A stretch of 64,000 nucleotides of DNA, from positions 105,019 through 169,018 of the forward strand of contig NZ_LMRD01000011.1 of the NCBI RefSeq assembly GCF_001425575.1, given 5' to 3'. The position numbers and the translations under genes are program-made. This DNA is from Aurantimonas sp. Leaf443 (GTDB lineage: Bacteria > Pseudomonadota > Alphaproteobacteria > Rhizobiales > Rhizobiaceae). Shown piece by piece: positions 53,077 through 64,000 of this stretch (its first letter is position 1; every line of letters begins with the position of its first letter). The notes under the pieces are model-generated. The model was not told the origin of the DNA. It did no database searches and was given only the letters and a program-made list of their open reading frames with translations.

Positions 53077-53457
53077 ATGCAGACCGATACGACGCCCCCC
53101 GGCACCGACTTCGTCTCGCCCGCTCTCGCCGCCGGCCAGAAGGCGATCTTCGCCGCCGCGCGGTTTCAGGAGAACTTTCTGACCACGCTGTTCCGCCAGC
53201 AGGCCGAGAGCCTGTCCTTCCTGCAGCATCGCTACGAACAGGGCGTCAAGCTGCTGAACGATCTCACCCAGTCGCCCGGCGGCCCCGACGCGATCGACGT
53301 CTGCTCCGCCTATGCGGAGACCGCCATGTCCGACTATGCCCGGGAGACCGGCAAGCTCGCCTTCTTCACGGCGGGCCGGCAGCCCGCGAACGGCGCGCAA
53401 CCGGGCGAGGCGACGGCCCCCGACGGCGAGGCCGGGCCCCAGCCTAGCGACGCCTGA
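53077..53457 (+). CDS. small phasin-like protein
   Basis: Predicted 126-residue protein with no signal peptide. The central part is amphipathic helix (AALAAGQKAIFAAARF, then LFRQQAESLSFLQHRYEQGV), as in phasins and related granule-associated proteins, followed by a Pro/Gly/Asp-rich tail. It is preceded by an FNR/FixK box and an AGGAGA ribosome site, suggesting induction at low oxygen, when many bacteria store polyhydroxyalkanoate. No PHA gene is nearby, so assignment rests on sequence character and promoter. It could be another stress protein. Confidence 0.5.
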   Translation: MQTDTTPPGTDFVSPALAAGQKAIFAAARFQENFLTTLFRQQAESLSFLQHRYEQGVKLLNDLTQSPGGPDAIDVCSAYAETAMSDYARETGKLAFFTAGRQPANGAQPGEATAPDGEAGPQPSDA

Positions 53458-53475
53458 GGCGGGAGACCGGACATG

Positions 53476-53509
53476 CGAAAGGGCGGATCGTCACCGACCC
53501 GCCCTTTCG
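53476..53509 (+). terminator. terminator-like hairpin after phasin-like gene
   Basis: An 11-base perfect inverted repeat (CGAAAGGGCGG at 53476-53486, complement at 53499-53509) with a 12-base loop lies between the convergent phasin-like and HU genes. There is no good T-run on either strand, so it may act in both directions or stabilise 3' ends. Confidence 0.5.
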
Positions 53510-53581
53510 GAATGTCAAAACGAGGCGGGAGACGAGGGCCGAGCCCTGCGCCTCCCGATGCCTCGAACAGGCCGGAACGGC

Positions 53582-53857
53582 CTACTTGTTGACAGCGTCC
53601 TTGAGGACCTTGCCGGCCGCGAACTTCGGCACGTTGCGCGCCGGGATGTCCACTTCGGCGCCCGTCGAAGGATTGCGCCCCTTCGAGGCGGCACGGTGCG
53701 AGACGGAGAACGTGCCGAAGCCGACGAGACGGATCTCCTCACCCTTGGCCATGGACTCCTGCAGAGCCTCGAACACGGCGTCGACGGCCGAATTCGCATC
53801 CTGCTTGGAGAGCTTGCTCTTGTCCGCCACCGCAGCAATCAGTTCATTCTTGTTCAC
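53582..53857 (-). CDS. hupB: HU family DNA-binding protein
   Basis: Predicted 91-residue nucleoid protein, standard length. It starts MNKNELIAAVADKSKLSK, with the hydrophobic core AVDAVFEALQESM, and the DNA-binding arm RNPSTGAEVDIPARNVPKF in parts. It binds DNA as a dimer and compacts the nucleoid. The start is GTG 53857, preceded by AGGAGGATCATCC. It is last in the clpP-clpX-lon-hup order typical of alphaproteobacteria and probably has its own promoter, since a terminator lies between lon and it. Confidence 0.95.
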   Translation of the reverse strand: MNKNELIAAVADKSKLSKQDANSAVDAVFEALQESMAKGEEIRLVGFGTFSVSHRAASKGRNPSTGAEVDIPARNVPKFAAGKVLKDAVNK

Positions 53858-53971
53858 GGATGATCCTCCTGTTCTTGCATCGGTCGGCCCGATTCCAAAG
53901 GTCCGCAAGGACATTTGCGGAAGCGGCCCGGATCGGCAACGCCAAAATGCCGGATTTCCGGGGCTAGACCG

Positions 53972-53998
53972 AAAAAAAGGCCGCCCCGAGGGGCGGCC
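53972..53998 (-). terminator. intrinsic terminator of lon
   Basis: Read on the minus strand, the 9-base GGCCGCCCC / GGGGCGGCC arms form a tight hairpin followed directly by seven T. It lies 26 bases after the lon stop and before the HU promoter region. A textbook rho-independent terminator. Confidence 0.9.
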
Positions 53999-54023
53999 CT
54001 GTTACTTGATGACAACTGTGCGT

Positions 54024-56444
<2,421 letters not shown>

Positions 56445-56533
56445 GGCAGTTTCCTTTCTACGGCTCGTGGCCGTCACAGGCCGTCGAGGCGGGCCCGGTG
56501 CGGCACCCGGCGCGACGCCGTTAAGCTCTCGTC

Positions 56534-56562
56534 ATATGGGCAGCGCCGGAGAGCGCTTCCAG
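56534..56562 (-). promoter_or_regulatory. putative heat-shock (RpoH-type) promoter of lon
   Basis: On the minus strand CTGGAAG (56562-56556) and CCCATAT (56540-56534), 15 bases apart, resemble the CTTGAAA / CCCCATNT pattern of sigma-32-type promoters, ahead of a gene that is a common RpoH target. Two mismatches in the -35 element make it tentative. Confidence 0.35.
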
Positions 56563-56612
56563 TGCGGGCGGCAACCTGTCGCCCGTGATTGGCCGGGACG
56601 GCGCAGAGGCCG

Positions 56613-56636
56613 AAAAAAACCCGCCCCGACGGGGCG
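56613..56636 (-). terminator. intrinsic terminator of clpX
   Basis: On the minus strand, CGCCCC-GTC-GGGGCG (56636-56622) is followed within 2-3 bases by seven T (56619-56613). It lies about 50 bases after the clpX stop. Confidence 0.85.
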
Positions 56637-56687
56637 CCGGGACGGGTCGGATGGGGTCGTCACGAAGAGACCACCGGCCGAGAGCCG

Positions 56688-57956
<1,269 letters not shown>

Positions 57957-58196
57957 CCGAATTTCCTTCCGATCCAGTACCTGGTCAGGATCCCGCTTCC
58001 GTCCGTGAAAAACGCCCACCGAGCGTAACGATAATCCGCAGCGAACACAAAGCAAGCGGCCTCTTGAAGCGGTAACGCGGCGCCTGCCCATGACGGTTCG
58101 ATGTCTCTACGCATCAAACCTGCGAAAGCTTGAGCCGCCCTTAACCGGGAACCGAATTCAGGTCCCCGATCGTGGCAGGCCCAAGGCGAGAGGGCC

Positions 58197-58829
58197 TCAG
58201 GCCGAGACCGGCTTCTCCAGAGCTTCGCGCGAGGAATAGACCTTGTCGATCAATCCGAAGGCCTGCGCCTCGTCCGAGGTCATGAAGTGGTCACGATCGA
58301 GCGTGCGGTCAATGGTCTCGTAGTCCTGGCCGGTGTGCTGGACATAGACCTCGTTGAGGCGGCGCTTCAGCTTGATGATGTCCTGCGCGTGGCGCTCGAT
58401 GTCCGAGGCCTGGCCGGAGAAGCCGCCCGAGGGCTGGTGCACCATGATGCGGGCGTTGGGCGTAGCGAAGCGCATGTCCTTCTGGCCGGCGCAGAGCAGC
58501 AGCGAGCCCATCGAGGCGGCCTGTCCTATGCAGAGCGTGGACACGGCGGGGCGGATGAACTGCATCGTGTCGTAGATGGCCATGCCGCTCGTTACCACGC
58601 CGCCGGGCGAGTTGATGTAGAGGGCGATCTCCTTCTTGGGGTTCTCGGCCTCCAGGAACAGGAGCTGGGCGCAGACGAGCGTCGCCATGGAGTCCTCGAT
58701 CGGACCGGTGATGAAGATCACCCGCTCCTTCAGGAGGCGCGAAAAGATGTCGTAGGCGCGCTCGCCACGATTGGTCTGCTCGACGACCATCGGCACGAGG
58801 TTCATCGCGGTTTCGACGGGGTGCTTCAT
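58197..58829 (-). CDS. clpP: ATP-dependent Clp protease proteolytic subunit ClpP
   Basis: Predicted 210-residue serine peptidase forming a 14-subunit barrel. The triad S106 (GQAASMGS), H131 (IMVHQPSGG) and D180 has exactly E. coli spacing. The N-terminus [19 protein letters not shown], in parts, matches alphaproteobacterial ClpP, fixing the start at ATG 58829. It is followed by clpX on the same strand and probably has a heat-shock promoter upstream. Confidence 0.97.
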   Translation of the reverse strand: MKHPVETAMNLVPMVVEQTNRGERAYDIFSRLLKERVIFITGPIEDSMATLVCAQLLFLEAENPKKEIALYINSPGGVVTSGMAIYDTMQFIRPAVSTLCIGQAASMGSLLLCAGQKDMRFATPNARIMVHQPSGGFSGQASDIERHAQDIIKLKRRLNEVYVQHTGQDYETIDRTLDRDHFMTSDEAQAFGLIDKVYSSREALEKPVSA

Positions 58830-58920
58830 CGGTTCGTCATCTCGTTCTTCGGCCCGTCGATGCCGGCGCCGCGAATCGGCATCCGGCCCGGGAATCGGGT
58901 CTTCGTATCCTGAGGTCCGT

Positions 58921-58950
58921 AGATAGGCCTTCCGCCTTGCGCGATGCAAG
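58921..58950 (-). promoter_or_regulatory. putative clpP promoter (RpoH-like)
   Basis: On the minus strand CTTGCA (58950-58945) and CTATCT (58926-58921), 18 bases apart, resemble rhizobial heat-shock promoters (CTTGAA/CTATAT). It starts about 92 bases ahead of clpP. Similarity is partial. Confidence 0.35.
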
Positions 58951-59003
58951 GTCGGGCGCGGCGCCATGCCGCGACCGCGCGGCTCGCATAGGGGGTCGAG
59001 CGC

Positions 59004-61442
59004 TCACGTGCGCCCTGCGGCGTCCGGCCCGTCCTCCGCCTCGTCGAGGTCGGACCTGCTGGGCGGGATGAGGCGTCCGCGCGCGTCGAGGAGACCGAAG
59101 TCCTCTCCGGCCCCAGGCGCTCCCGGCGCCGCGGGGCCACGGGGCGGCAGCCCGGCGGGTGCCGTCTGCGGCGCCGGCGCGGGGGACGGCACGGCCGCCG
59201 GCTCGGGCGGCGTCAGATGGATCGGCGGGGCGTTGCCGCGCTTGTCCTCGCCGAACCAGACGGTCATGTGCGGGAAGGGCAGCTCGATGCCGCGCTCGTC
59301 GCTCATCCGCTTGACGATCTCGCGATAGGCGCGGCCCACCGCCCATTGCGTGCTCGGCTTGGTCATCATGCGGCCGCGCACGATGATCGCCGAGTTCGCC
59401 AGTTCCTGCACGCCCCAGAGGTCGAACTCGCCGATGATGTTCTGCCCGACCTCCGTGGCGCGGAGCTCGTCGAAGGCCTCGCGCATCATCACCTTCACCT
59501 CGTCGATGCTCTCGCGATAGGCCACGGCGACGTCGGCGACGTAATAGGCGAAGTCCTTGGAGAAATTGGCGACCCGGTCGACCGAGGAGAAGGGGATGAG
59601 ATACCAGGTGCCTTCCACGGTGCGCAGGCCGACCGAGCGCACCGTCAGCTGCTCCACCGTCCCCGAAATGCCGTTCAGCTCCACGATGTCGCCCTCGTTC
59701 ATGGCGTTCTGGATCTGGATGAAGGCGCCTGTGATGATGTCCTGCACCAGTTTCTGCGAGCCGAAGCCGACGGCGAGACCGATGACGCCGGCGCCGGCGA
59801 GAAGCGGCGCGATATTGATGCCGATCTGCGAGAGGACGAGCATGGACACAACCACGATCATGGCGATGGTGAAGGCGTTGCGGAAAAGGGAGAGTAGAGT
59901 GCGCTCGCGCGAGGTCGGCACGCGGCCGAACTTCGGGTTCAGGCGATATTCCACCCAGGAGGAGATCGCGACGTAGACGGCGAAGCCGATGGCGACGACG
60001 ATCATCGCGCCGATGAGGCCGCCCACCCAGCGCTGTCCGCGCTCGGTCGCCATCCAGTCCGAGACCGAAACGAGGCTCCAGGCCTCGAGGGTCGTCGCGA
60101 TCACCGCGAGGATGACGAGCACCCGCGCGACGGTGAGCGCGCTCGGGATGAAGCCGTTGAGCCGCCGCTCGAAGAGCGGAAGGCGCTCCTTCACGCTGTC
60201 GGGCACCTTCACGCCGCGCACGATCAGACGCGCGAGGATGGAGGCGACGAGGCCGCCGAGCGCCATGGCGCCGACCGTCTTCAGGGTCGCCAGCGTCATG
60301 AAGGCGAGCCCGTCCTCCGGACTGCGCAGCCAGACGAGATAGAGGGCGGCGACGAAGAGCGCCGCGAGCGCCCACCAGATCTGGCCGATGAAGGCGTGGA
60401 CGCGGGCGCGAAGGCTCGTGTCGCCGTTGCGCTTGGCGCGTTTGAGCCTCTCGCGCACGATGCCGCGATTCCTGAGGATCAGGCCGATCGCCAGAAGCGC
60501 GCAGGCCGTGACCACGAAGAAACGGACGGCGTCGGCGGCGCGCGGCGAGGAGCTCTGCTGGACGAGCGGCGCCACGAACATGAACGTGTAGCCGAGCACC
60601 GAGATGACGCGGGAGAACCAAAAGAACCAGTAGCGGGCGTGGCGGTCGCTGAAGGGCGTCATCCGCAGGGCCGGCCGCGTCGGCGAGGCGAAGGCGCGCA
60701 GCACGATCTTGGCCGATTCGATCGCCAGGAACGCGTTGAGGAAAAGAAGCTGGTTCAGCGTGGGGCGCGCGTCGAAGGCCGCGACGGCGACGACATAGCC
60801 GACGAGCGCGGCGCCCGCCACGGCGAGCGTGTCGATCAGCGTCGCCAGCGCCAGGAGCAGCAGCTTGGAGATCGGGCCCGCCCTCTCGGCGCGTCGCGAG
60901 AGGCGCGCGATGGGGCCGCGCTTGAGGAGGCTGGCCAGAGCGAGCGCCGCGAAGACGGAAGCGGCCACCAGCGCCACGGGGGCGACGGTCTGCAGAAGGT
61001 TCGGAAGGTCGAGGCTCTCCGCGCCGGAGGCCAGATCCACCGCCGCCATGAGACTGTCGGCGATGCCCTTCGAGGTCTCGATCGCCCCGTCGATCACCAT
61101 CTGCATGGAGGCGGCGATGCGGCCGGCGAGCGTCTCCGCCAGCGCCTCGCCCGGCATCGCCGCCTCCCCCTCGCCGCTGGCCTGCTCCGGCGCCTTGTAG
61201 GCCGAGGCCTTCAACGATTCGACGAGCTTCTGCCGCGTCGCGTCGTTCTCGAGGATGCGGATGAGATCGTCGAGGCTGGCGGTATCGGCCTCGGCCTCCG
61301 CGCCTTGGGAAGCGGCGGGCTTCGAGACGGCGCCCGGCAGGGAGGCGGGCGAAGACCCGGTGCCCTGCGCGCCCGCGGCGAGCGTCGCGAGAAGGAGGAA
61401 GCCGGCGACGAAGGCCGCCAGCCGCTGGACATATCGTGTCAT
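59004..61442 (-). CDS. mechanosensitive ion channel family protein (MscS-like, large)
   Basis: Predicted 812-residue inner-membrane protein. It has an N-terminal Sec signal (FVAGFLLLATLAAGAQG, cut after AGA), a periplasmic helical region of about 120 residues, and about ten transmembrane segments. The MscS pore and upper cytoplasmic domain follow: GVIGLAVGFGSQKLVQDIITG in parts, NEGDIVELNGISGTVEQL. The C-terminus is Pro/Ala-rich. It releases solutes on hypo-osmotic shock. GGAA lies 5 bases before ATG 61442. It sits between tig and clpP, which are close in many relatives, so it looks inserted. Confidence 0.87.
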   Translation of the reverse strand: MTRYVQRLAAFVAGFLLLATLAAGAQGTGSSPASLPGAVSKPAASQGAEAEADTASLDDLIRILENDATRQKLVESLKASAYKAPEQASGEGEAAMPGEALAETLAGRIAASMQMVIDGAIETSKGIADSLMAAVDLASGAESLDLPNLLQTVAPVALVAASVFAALALASLLKRGPIARLSRRAERAGPISKLLLLALATLIDTLAVAGAALVGYVVAVAAFDARPTLNQLLFLNAFLAIESAKIVLRAFASPTRPALRMTPFSDRHARYWFFWFSRVISVLGYTFMFVAPLVQQSSSPRAADAVRFFVVTACALLAIGLILRNRGIVRERLKRAKRNGDTSLRARVHAFIGQIWWALAALFVAALYLVWLRSPEDGLAFMTLATLKTVGAMALGGLVASILARLIVRGVKVPDSVKERLPLFERRLNGFIPSALTVARVLVILAVIATTLEAWSLVSVSDWMATERGQRWVGGLIGAMIVVAIGFAVYVAISSWVEYRLNPKFGRVPTSRERTLLSLFRNAFTIAMIVVVSMLVLSQIGINIAPLLAGAGVIGLAVGFGSQKLVQDIITGAFIQIQNAMNEGDIVELNGISGTVEQLTVRSVGLRTVEGTWYLIPFSSVDRVANFSKDFAYYVADVAVAYRESIDEVKVMMREAFDELRATEVGQNIIGEFDLWGVQELANSAIIVRGRMMTKPSTQWAVGRAYREIVKRMSDERGIELPFPHMTVWFGEDKRGNAPPIHLTPPEPAAVPSPAPAPQTAPAGLPPRGPAAPGAPGAGEDFGLLDARGRLIPPSRSDLDEAEDGPDAAGRT

Positions 61443-61550
61443 GGCATTCCGAACCGTGTGATCCTTCGCGCCTCTCCCCGGTGCGTGTCGGGAGGCGCGC
61501 CCGAACGCTCGGCGAACCGTCGGGCAAGCGAAGGATGTGGCAGGGGCGCC

Positions 61551-61582
61551 AAAGAAAAAGGGCCGGCTAGCACCGACCCTTT
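61551..61582 (-). terminator. intrinsic terminator of tig
   Basis: On the minus strand AAAGGGTCGG (61582-61573) pairs with CCGGCCCTTT (61566-61557) with one G-T pair and a 6-base loop. It runs into TTCTTT (61556-61551). It lies 25 bases after the tig stop and ahead of the channel gene. Confidence 0.8.
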
Positions 61583-61606
61583 CCAAGGCTCCGGTGATCG
61601 CGTCGA

Positions 61607-62968
61607 TCAGGAAGCGAGGACGGCCTCGTCCTCGTCGTCGCCTTCCATCAGCTCTTCCTTCGTCACCGGCTTGTCGGTCACGTCGGCATTGGCGAGGAGG
61701 TGGTCGACGACCTTCTCCTCATAGAGCGGGGCGCGCAGGCTGGCGAGCGCTTCCGGATTGGAGCGGTAGAACTCGTAGATCTGCTGCTCCTGGCCGGGAT
61801 AGCGGCGGATCTGCTCGAAGAGCGCGCGCTGCATGTCGTCGTCGGAGATCTGGACGCCGGCCTTCTCGCCGATCTCGGACAGGACGAGGCCCAGGCGCAC
61901 GCGGCGCTCGGCGAGGCGGCGATATTCCTCGCGCGCCTTCTCCTCGGTCGTGTCCTCGTCCTCGAAGGTCTTGCCCGAGCGCGTCAGCTCGCTCTGGACC
62001 TGGTTCCAGATGTTGCCGAACTCGGCCTCGACGAGCTTCTCGGGCAGGTCGAAGCTGTAGTCCTTGTCCAGCGCGTCGAGCAGCTGGCGCTTGACCTTCT
62101 GGCGGGTGGCGAGGCCGAACTGGCTCTCCAGCTGCTCGCGCACGACCGTGCGCAGGCGCTCCAGCGATTCGAGGCCGAGCTTTTTGGCGAGCTCGTCGTC
62201 GATCTCCAGCGATTCGGGCGCGAGCACCGCCTTCACCTTCACTTCGAAGCTGGCCGCCTTGCCGGCGAGATGGGCAGCGCCGTAATCCTCGGGGAAGCTG
62301 ACCTCGACGGTCTTCTCCTCACCGGCCGAGACGCCGACGAGCTGCTCCTCGAAGCCGGGGATGAACTGCTTGGAGCCGAGCACGAGGTCGCTGTCCGTCG
62401 CCGAACCGCCCTCGAAGGCCTCGCCGTCGACCTTGCCGACGAAGTCCATCGTCACCTTGTCGCCGTCGGCCGCCGCGCCGTCCTTGGGCGCGTAGGTGCG
62501 GGCGCTGCCGGCGATGCGCTCGACCTGCTCGTTCACTTCCTCTTCCGAGATCTCGACGACCGGGCGCTCGATCTTGATGCCGCTCGTCTCCTTGAGCTCG
62601 AAGCTCGGGAGCGTCTCGTAGGAAAGGGTGAAGGCGAAGTCGGTCTCGCCGCGCAGAACCTTCTCGGCCTCGGCCTCGTTCTCGCTCATGGCGATCTCGG
62701 GCTGCATGGCGGAGCGCTCGTTGCGCTCGGCGATCACGTTGCGCGGGGTCTCGTTGATGATCTGGTTGACGATCTCGGCCATCATCGAGCGGCCGTACAT
62801 CTTGCGAAGATGGCCCATCGGAACCTTGCCGGCCCGGAAACCCTTCAGCTGCACGCGATCCTTCGCTTCGTGAAGCCGCGTCTGAAGACGCGCCTCGAGG
62901 TCGGATGCGGGAACGACTATCTGCAGCTCGCGCTTCAGGCCCTCGGCCTTGGTCTCCGTTACCTGCAT
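61607..62968 (-). CDS. tig: trigger factor (ribosome-associated chaperone, prolyl isomerase)
   Basis: Predicted 453-residue chaperone. The N-terminal ribosome-binding domain contains the signature [14 protein letters not shown] (family GFRxGKxP). The FKBP-type isomerase domain (about 150-245) includes [23 protein letters not shown] in parts. The C-terminal helical arms run to an acidic tail ([11 protein letters not shown]). It shields nascent chains at the ribosome. I prefer ATG 62968 (MQVTET), as in other alphaproteobacteria, over ATG 62974, because GAAGG is about 7 bases from the former and touches the latter. A terminator follows. Confidence 0.95.
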   Translation of the reverse strand: MQVTETKAEGLKRELQIVVPASDLEARLQTRLHEAKDRVQLKGFRAGKVPMGHLRKMYGRSMMAEIVNQIINETPRNVIAERNERSAMQPEIAMSENEAEAEKVLRGETDFAFTLSYETLPSFELKETSGIKIERPVVEISEEEVNEQVERIAGSARTYAPKDGAAADGDKVTMDFVGKVDGEAFEGGSATDSDLVLGSKQFIPGFEEQLVGVSAGEEKTVEVSFPEDYGAAHLAGKAASFEVKVKAVLAPESLEIDDELAKKLGLESLERLRTVVREQLESQFGLATRQKVKRQLLDALDKDYSFDLPEKLVEAEFGNIWNQVQSELTRSGKTFEDEDTTEEKAREEYRRLAERRVRLGLVLSEIGEKAGVQISDDDMQRALFEQIRRYPGQEQQIYEFYRSNPEALASLRAPLYEEKVVDHLLANADVTDKPVTKEELMEGDDEDEAVLAS

Positions 62969-63047
62969 GCTCATACCTTCGATCTGTCCGCGGTCGCTCC
63001 AGTCCGGATGGCCGGAGCGCCGTCGATGTTTTCGTTATGCGCGACGA

Positions 63048-63132
63048 TGGTGCGGGTGGAGGGACTTGAACCCCCATGCCTCACGGCGCTTGGACCTAAA
63101 CCAAGTGCGTCTGCCAATTCCGCCACACCCGC
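63048..63132 (-). tRNA. tRNA-Leu (anticodon UAG)
   Basis: The 85-base minus-strand sequence folds as a class II tRNA. The acceptor stem is GCGGGTG/CACCCGC with discriminator A and encoded CCA at 63050-63048. The anticodon stem CTTGG/CCAAG has loop TTTAGGT, giving anticodon TAG for CUA leucine codons. It has a long variable arm and TTCAAGT in the T-loop. It lies 80 bases ahead of tig on the same strand. Confidence 0.97.
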
Positions 63133-63559
63133 TTTACTGCGACCACGCAAGGGCGCCGCGAAGCGCGTCTCTATATCACCGGCCCCTGGGGCGCGAAAGA
63201 GCCAATCCGGGCCTTCGAGAGCGTGAATCGCGGGCGCTCGCCACCGGTCGGACGCCGCTCGTCCGGCACACCAGACCGGCGCACCGCGCCCCAATCATCA
63301 ACTTCGCTGACGTATTGCCTTGCGCGAGCCATGCGGCAACGGCGGCCGGACGCCCTGCCACGCCACGGTCGAATTTCGTTAAGGTATTGTTTCTCTTCGC
63401 GATAACGGCGTCGATGTTGCGATGCACAATGCGCATCGCAGCTATGCAGAACGACCTCTGGTGAGGACGGGGAGCAGGACCTAATTTCTGGACAACGAAA
63501 ACGACTGAAGCAGCCACCGAGGCTCGCTTCAATCGGTTGAAAGAGGGACCACGAGGGTC
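63133..63559. other. intergenic region between tRNA-Leu and DUF1127 gene
   Basis: No gene is supported. For the tRNA (minus), TATAGA at 63175-63170 with an upstream TTTCGC element 17 bases away is a possible promoter starting about 31 bases before the tRNA. For the DUF1127 gene (plus), an 8-base inverted repeat TGCGATGC / GCATCGCA (63415-63422 and 63430-63437) may be a regulator site. A clear -35/-10 pair for it was not found. Confidence 0.5.
63415..63437. promoter_or_regulatory. 8-base inverted repeat upstream of DUF1127 gene
   Basis: TGCGATGC at 63415-63422 and its exact complement GCATCGCA at 63430-63437 are separated by 7 bases, 123 bases before the DUF1127 start. It could be an operator or an RNA hairpin in a long leader. 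Function is not known. Confidence 0.4.
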
Positions 63560-63703
63560 ATGAACATCGTCCGCAGCTACAACAACTGGCGCCGTTTCCG
63601 CGAGACCTGCAGCGAGCTGAACCGCCTGTCGCAGCGCGAGCTCGCCGACCTCGGCATCGCCCGCACCGACATCCCGACGGTCGCCCGCCGCTCGATCGGC
63701 TGA
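63560..63703 (+). CDS. DUF1127 small Arg-rich protein
   Basis: Predicted 47-residue protein. It reads MNIVRSYNNWRRF at the start, then LNRLSQRELADLGIARTDIP, the DUF1127 core, and ends ARRSIG. Such proteins (CcaF1 in Rhodobacter) are RNA-binding and are co-transcribed with CCUCCUCCC-motif small RNAs, exactly the arrangement here. GAGGG lies 5 bases before ATG 63560. The transcript probably runs into the hairpin array and is processed into protein message and small RNAs. Confidence 0.88.
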   Translation: MNIVRSYNNWRRFRETCSELNRLSQRELADLGIARTDIPTVARRSIG

Positions 63704-63715
63704 ACCATTCGAATT

Positions 63716-63824
63716 CCACCGGACCATCCTCCTCCCAAAGGTCCGGTGGGTGGAAGCCCACGCTTCTCCTCCCAATCGCGTGGGCTCTCGAAAGCCGCCC
63801 GTCGGGTCCTTTCCCCGACGGGCG
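63716..63824 (+). ncRNA. cuckoo/CcsR-like small RNA, unit 1
   Basis: Three hairpins. The first has a 10-base stem 63716-63725/63740-63749 and 14-base loop ATCCTCCTCCCAAA. The second has a 9-base stem 63755-63763/63778-63786 and loop TTCTCCTCCCAATC. The third, 63796-63806/63814-63824, is a GC-rich separator with a 7-base loop. CCUCCUCCC-type loops downstream of a DUF1127 gene define cuckoo RNAs in alphaproteobacteria. The loops match the anti-Shine-Dalgarno sequence of 16S rRNA, so they may bind ribosome sites of target messages. Confidence 0.8.
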
Positions 63825-63845
63825 CCCAGAGATTGCAGAGCTTCG

Positions 63846-63950
63846 CAGCGGCTCCTCCTCCCAATCGCCGCTGTGGATCAGACCCGCACCTCCTCCTCCC
63901 AATCGGTGCGGGTTGTCTTAGACGCTCGCCGGGTCCTCCCCCGGCGAGCG
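63846..63950 (+). ncRNA. cuckoo/CcsR-like small RNA, unit 2
   Basis: Same three-hairpin order as unit 1. The stems are 63846-63852/63867-63873 and 63882-63890/63905-63913, both with loop TCCTCCTCCCAATC. The third hairpin is 63923-63933/63940-63950 with loop TCCTCC. Stem sequences differ from unit 1 while loops are conserved, so pairing is preserved by covariation. The spacer CAGAGCTTCGC recurs before units 2 and 3. Confidence 0.8.
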
Positions 63951-63966
63951 CAAGGTTCCAGAGCTT

Positions 63967-64000
63967 CGCCGAGCCATCCTCCTCCCAAAGGCTCCGGCGG
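63967..64000 (+). ncRNA. cuckoo/CcsR-like small RNA, unit 3 (truncated by window)
   Basis: The first hairpin of a further unit: stem 63967-63975 with 63990-63999 (one bulged C) and loop ATCCTCCTCCCAAA, identical to the first loop of unit 1. The rest lies beyond the window. Confidence 0.7.

Noticed and set aside
63716..64000. CRISPR-like array because of the repeated CCTCCTCCCAA
   Set aside because: The conserved part is the loop of hairpins with changing stems and unequal spacing, and no cas genes are near; it fits small RNA hairpins instead.

Overview
The window is about 64 kb of very GC-rich DNA with tightly packed, often overlapping genes. It reads as the chromosome of an alphaproteobacterium, probably of the order Hyphomicrobiales (Rhizobiales). 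The evidence is the gene order tRNA-Leu / tig / clpP / clpX / lon / HU gene, a DUF1127 gene followed by CCUCCUCCC hairpin RNAs, a DUF1476 gene, Hint_2-type and SapC-type proteins, and PrtD/PrtE-type secretion genes. Genus cannot be fixed from the sequence alone.

Region 1 (1-13.5 kb) is a nutrient-uptake and catabolism block. It has the tail of a four-carbon acid sugar kinase, an asparaginase, and a GntR/FCD regulator divergent from a long operon. The operon encodes a spermidine/putrescine-type ABC importer (two ATPases, two permeases, a Tat-exported binding protein), two short-chain dehydrogenases, an HP0310-like polysaccharide deacetylase, a small Cys-containing protein, a CobW-type GTPase and a binding-protein homologue with no signal peptide. 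The first ATPase lacks the H-loop histidine. Two similar GntR-type operator-like sites flank the divergent promoters.

Region 2 (13.5-19.5 kb) is a 5-oxoprolinase-type cluster. pxpA, a glutathione S-transferase and a LysR regulator are on the minus strand. A biotin carrier protein, biotin carboxylase, pxpB and pxpC follow on the plus strand with overlapping ends.

Region 3 (19.5-48.4 kb) is accessory in character and the most interesting part. It holds a type I secretion ABC transporter and adaptor with a glycosyltransferase, a divergent DUF1476 protein, a secreted Asp-box protein and a run of minus-strand genes with mostly overlapping or near-adjacent ends. That run encodes a pyruvyl transferase, two GT4 enzymes, a methyltransferase, two SapC-like proteins and three proteins of unknown function. 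It also holds an RTX repeat protein, a TPR-GT32 fusion, a Hint protein with a huge Gly/Ala/Ser-rich N-terminus, and two large GT2-type proteins. A 'GW' beta-rich module recurs in at least five of these proteins. I read the block as a candidate system for making, glycosylating and exporting a cell-surface RTX-type protein.

Region 4 (48.4-53.5 kb) has an EmrAB-type efflux pair, an ATP-grasp enzyme and a small phasin-like gene with a perfect FNR/FixK box placed as for a class II promoter.

Region 5 (53.5-64 kb) is the conserved proteostasis block (HU, lon, clpX, clpP, an MscS-family channel, tig) followed by tRNA-Leu(UAG). The window ends in a DUF1127 gene and a tandem array of CCUCCUCCC-loop hairpins that look like cuckoo/CcsR-type small RNAs, truncated by the window edge.
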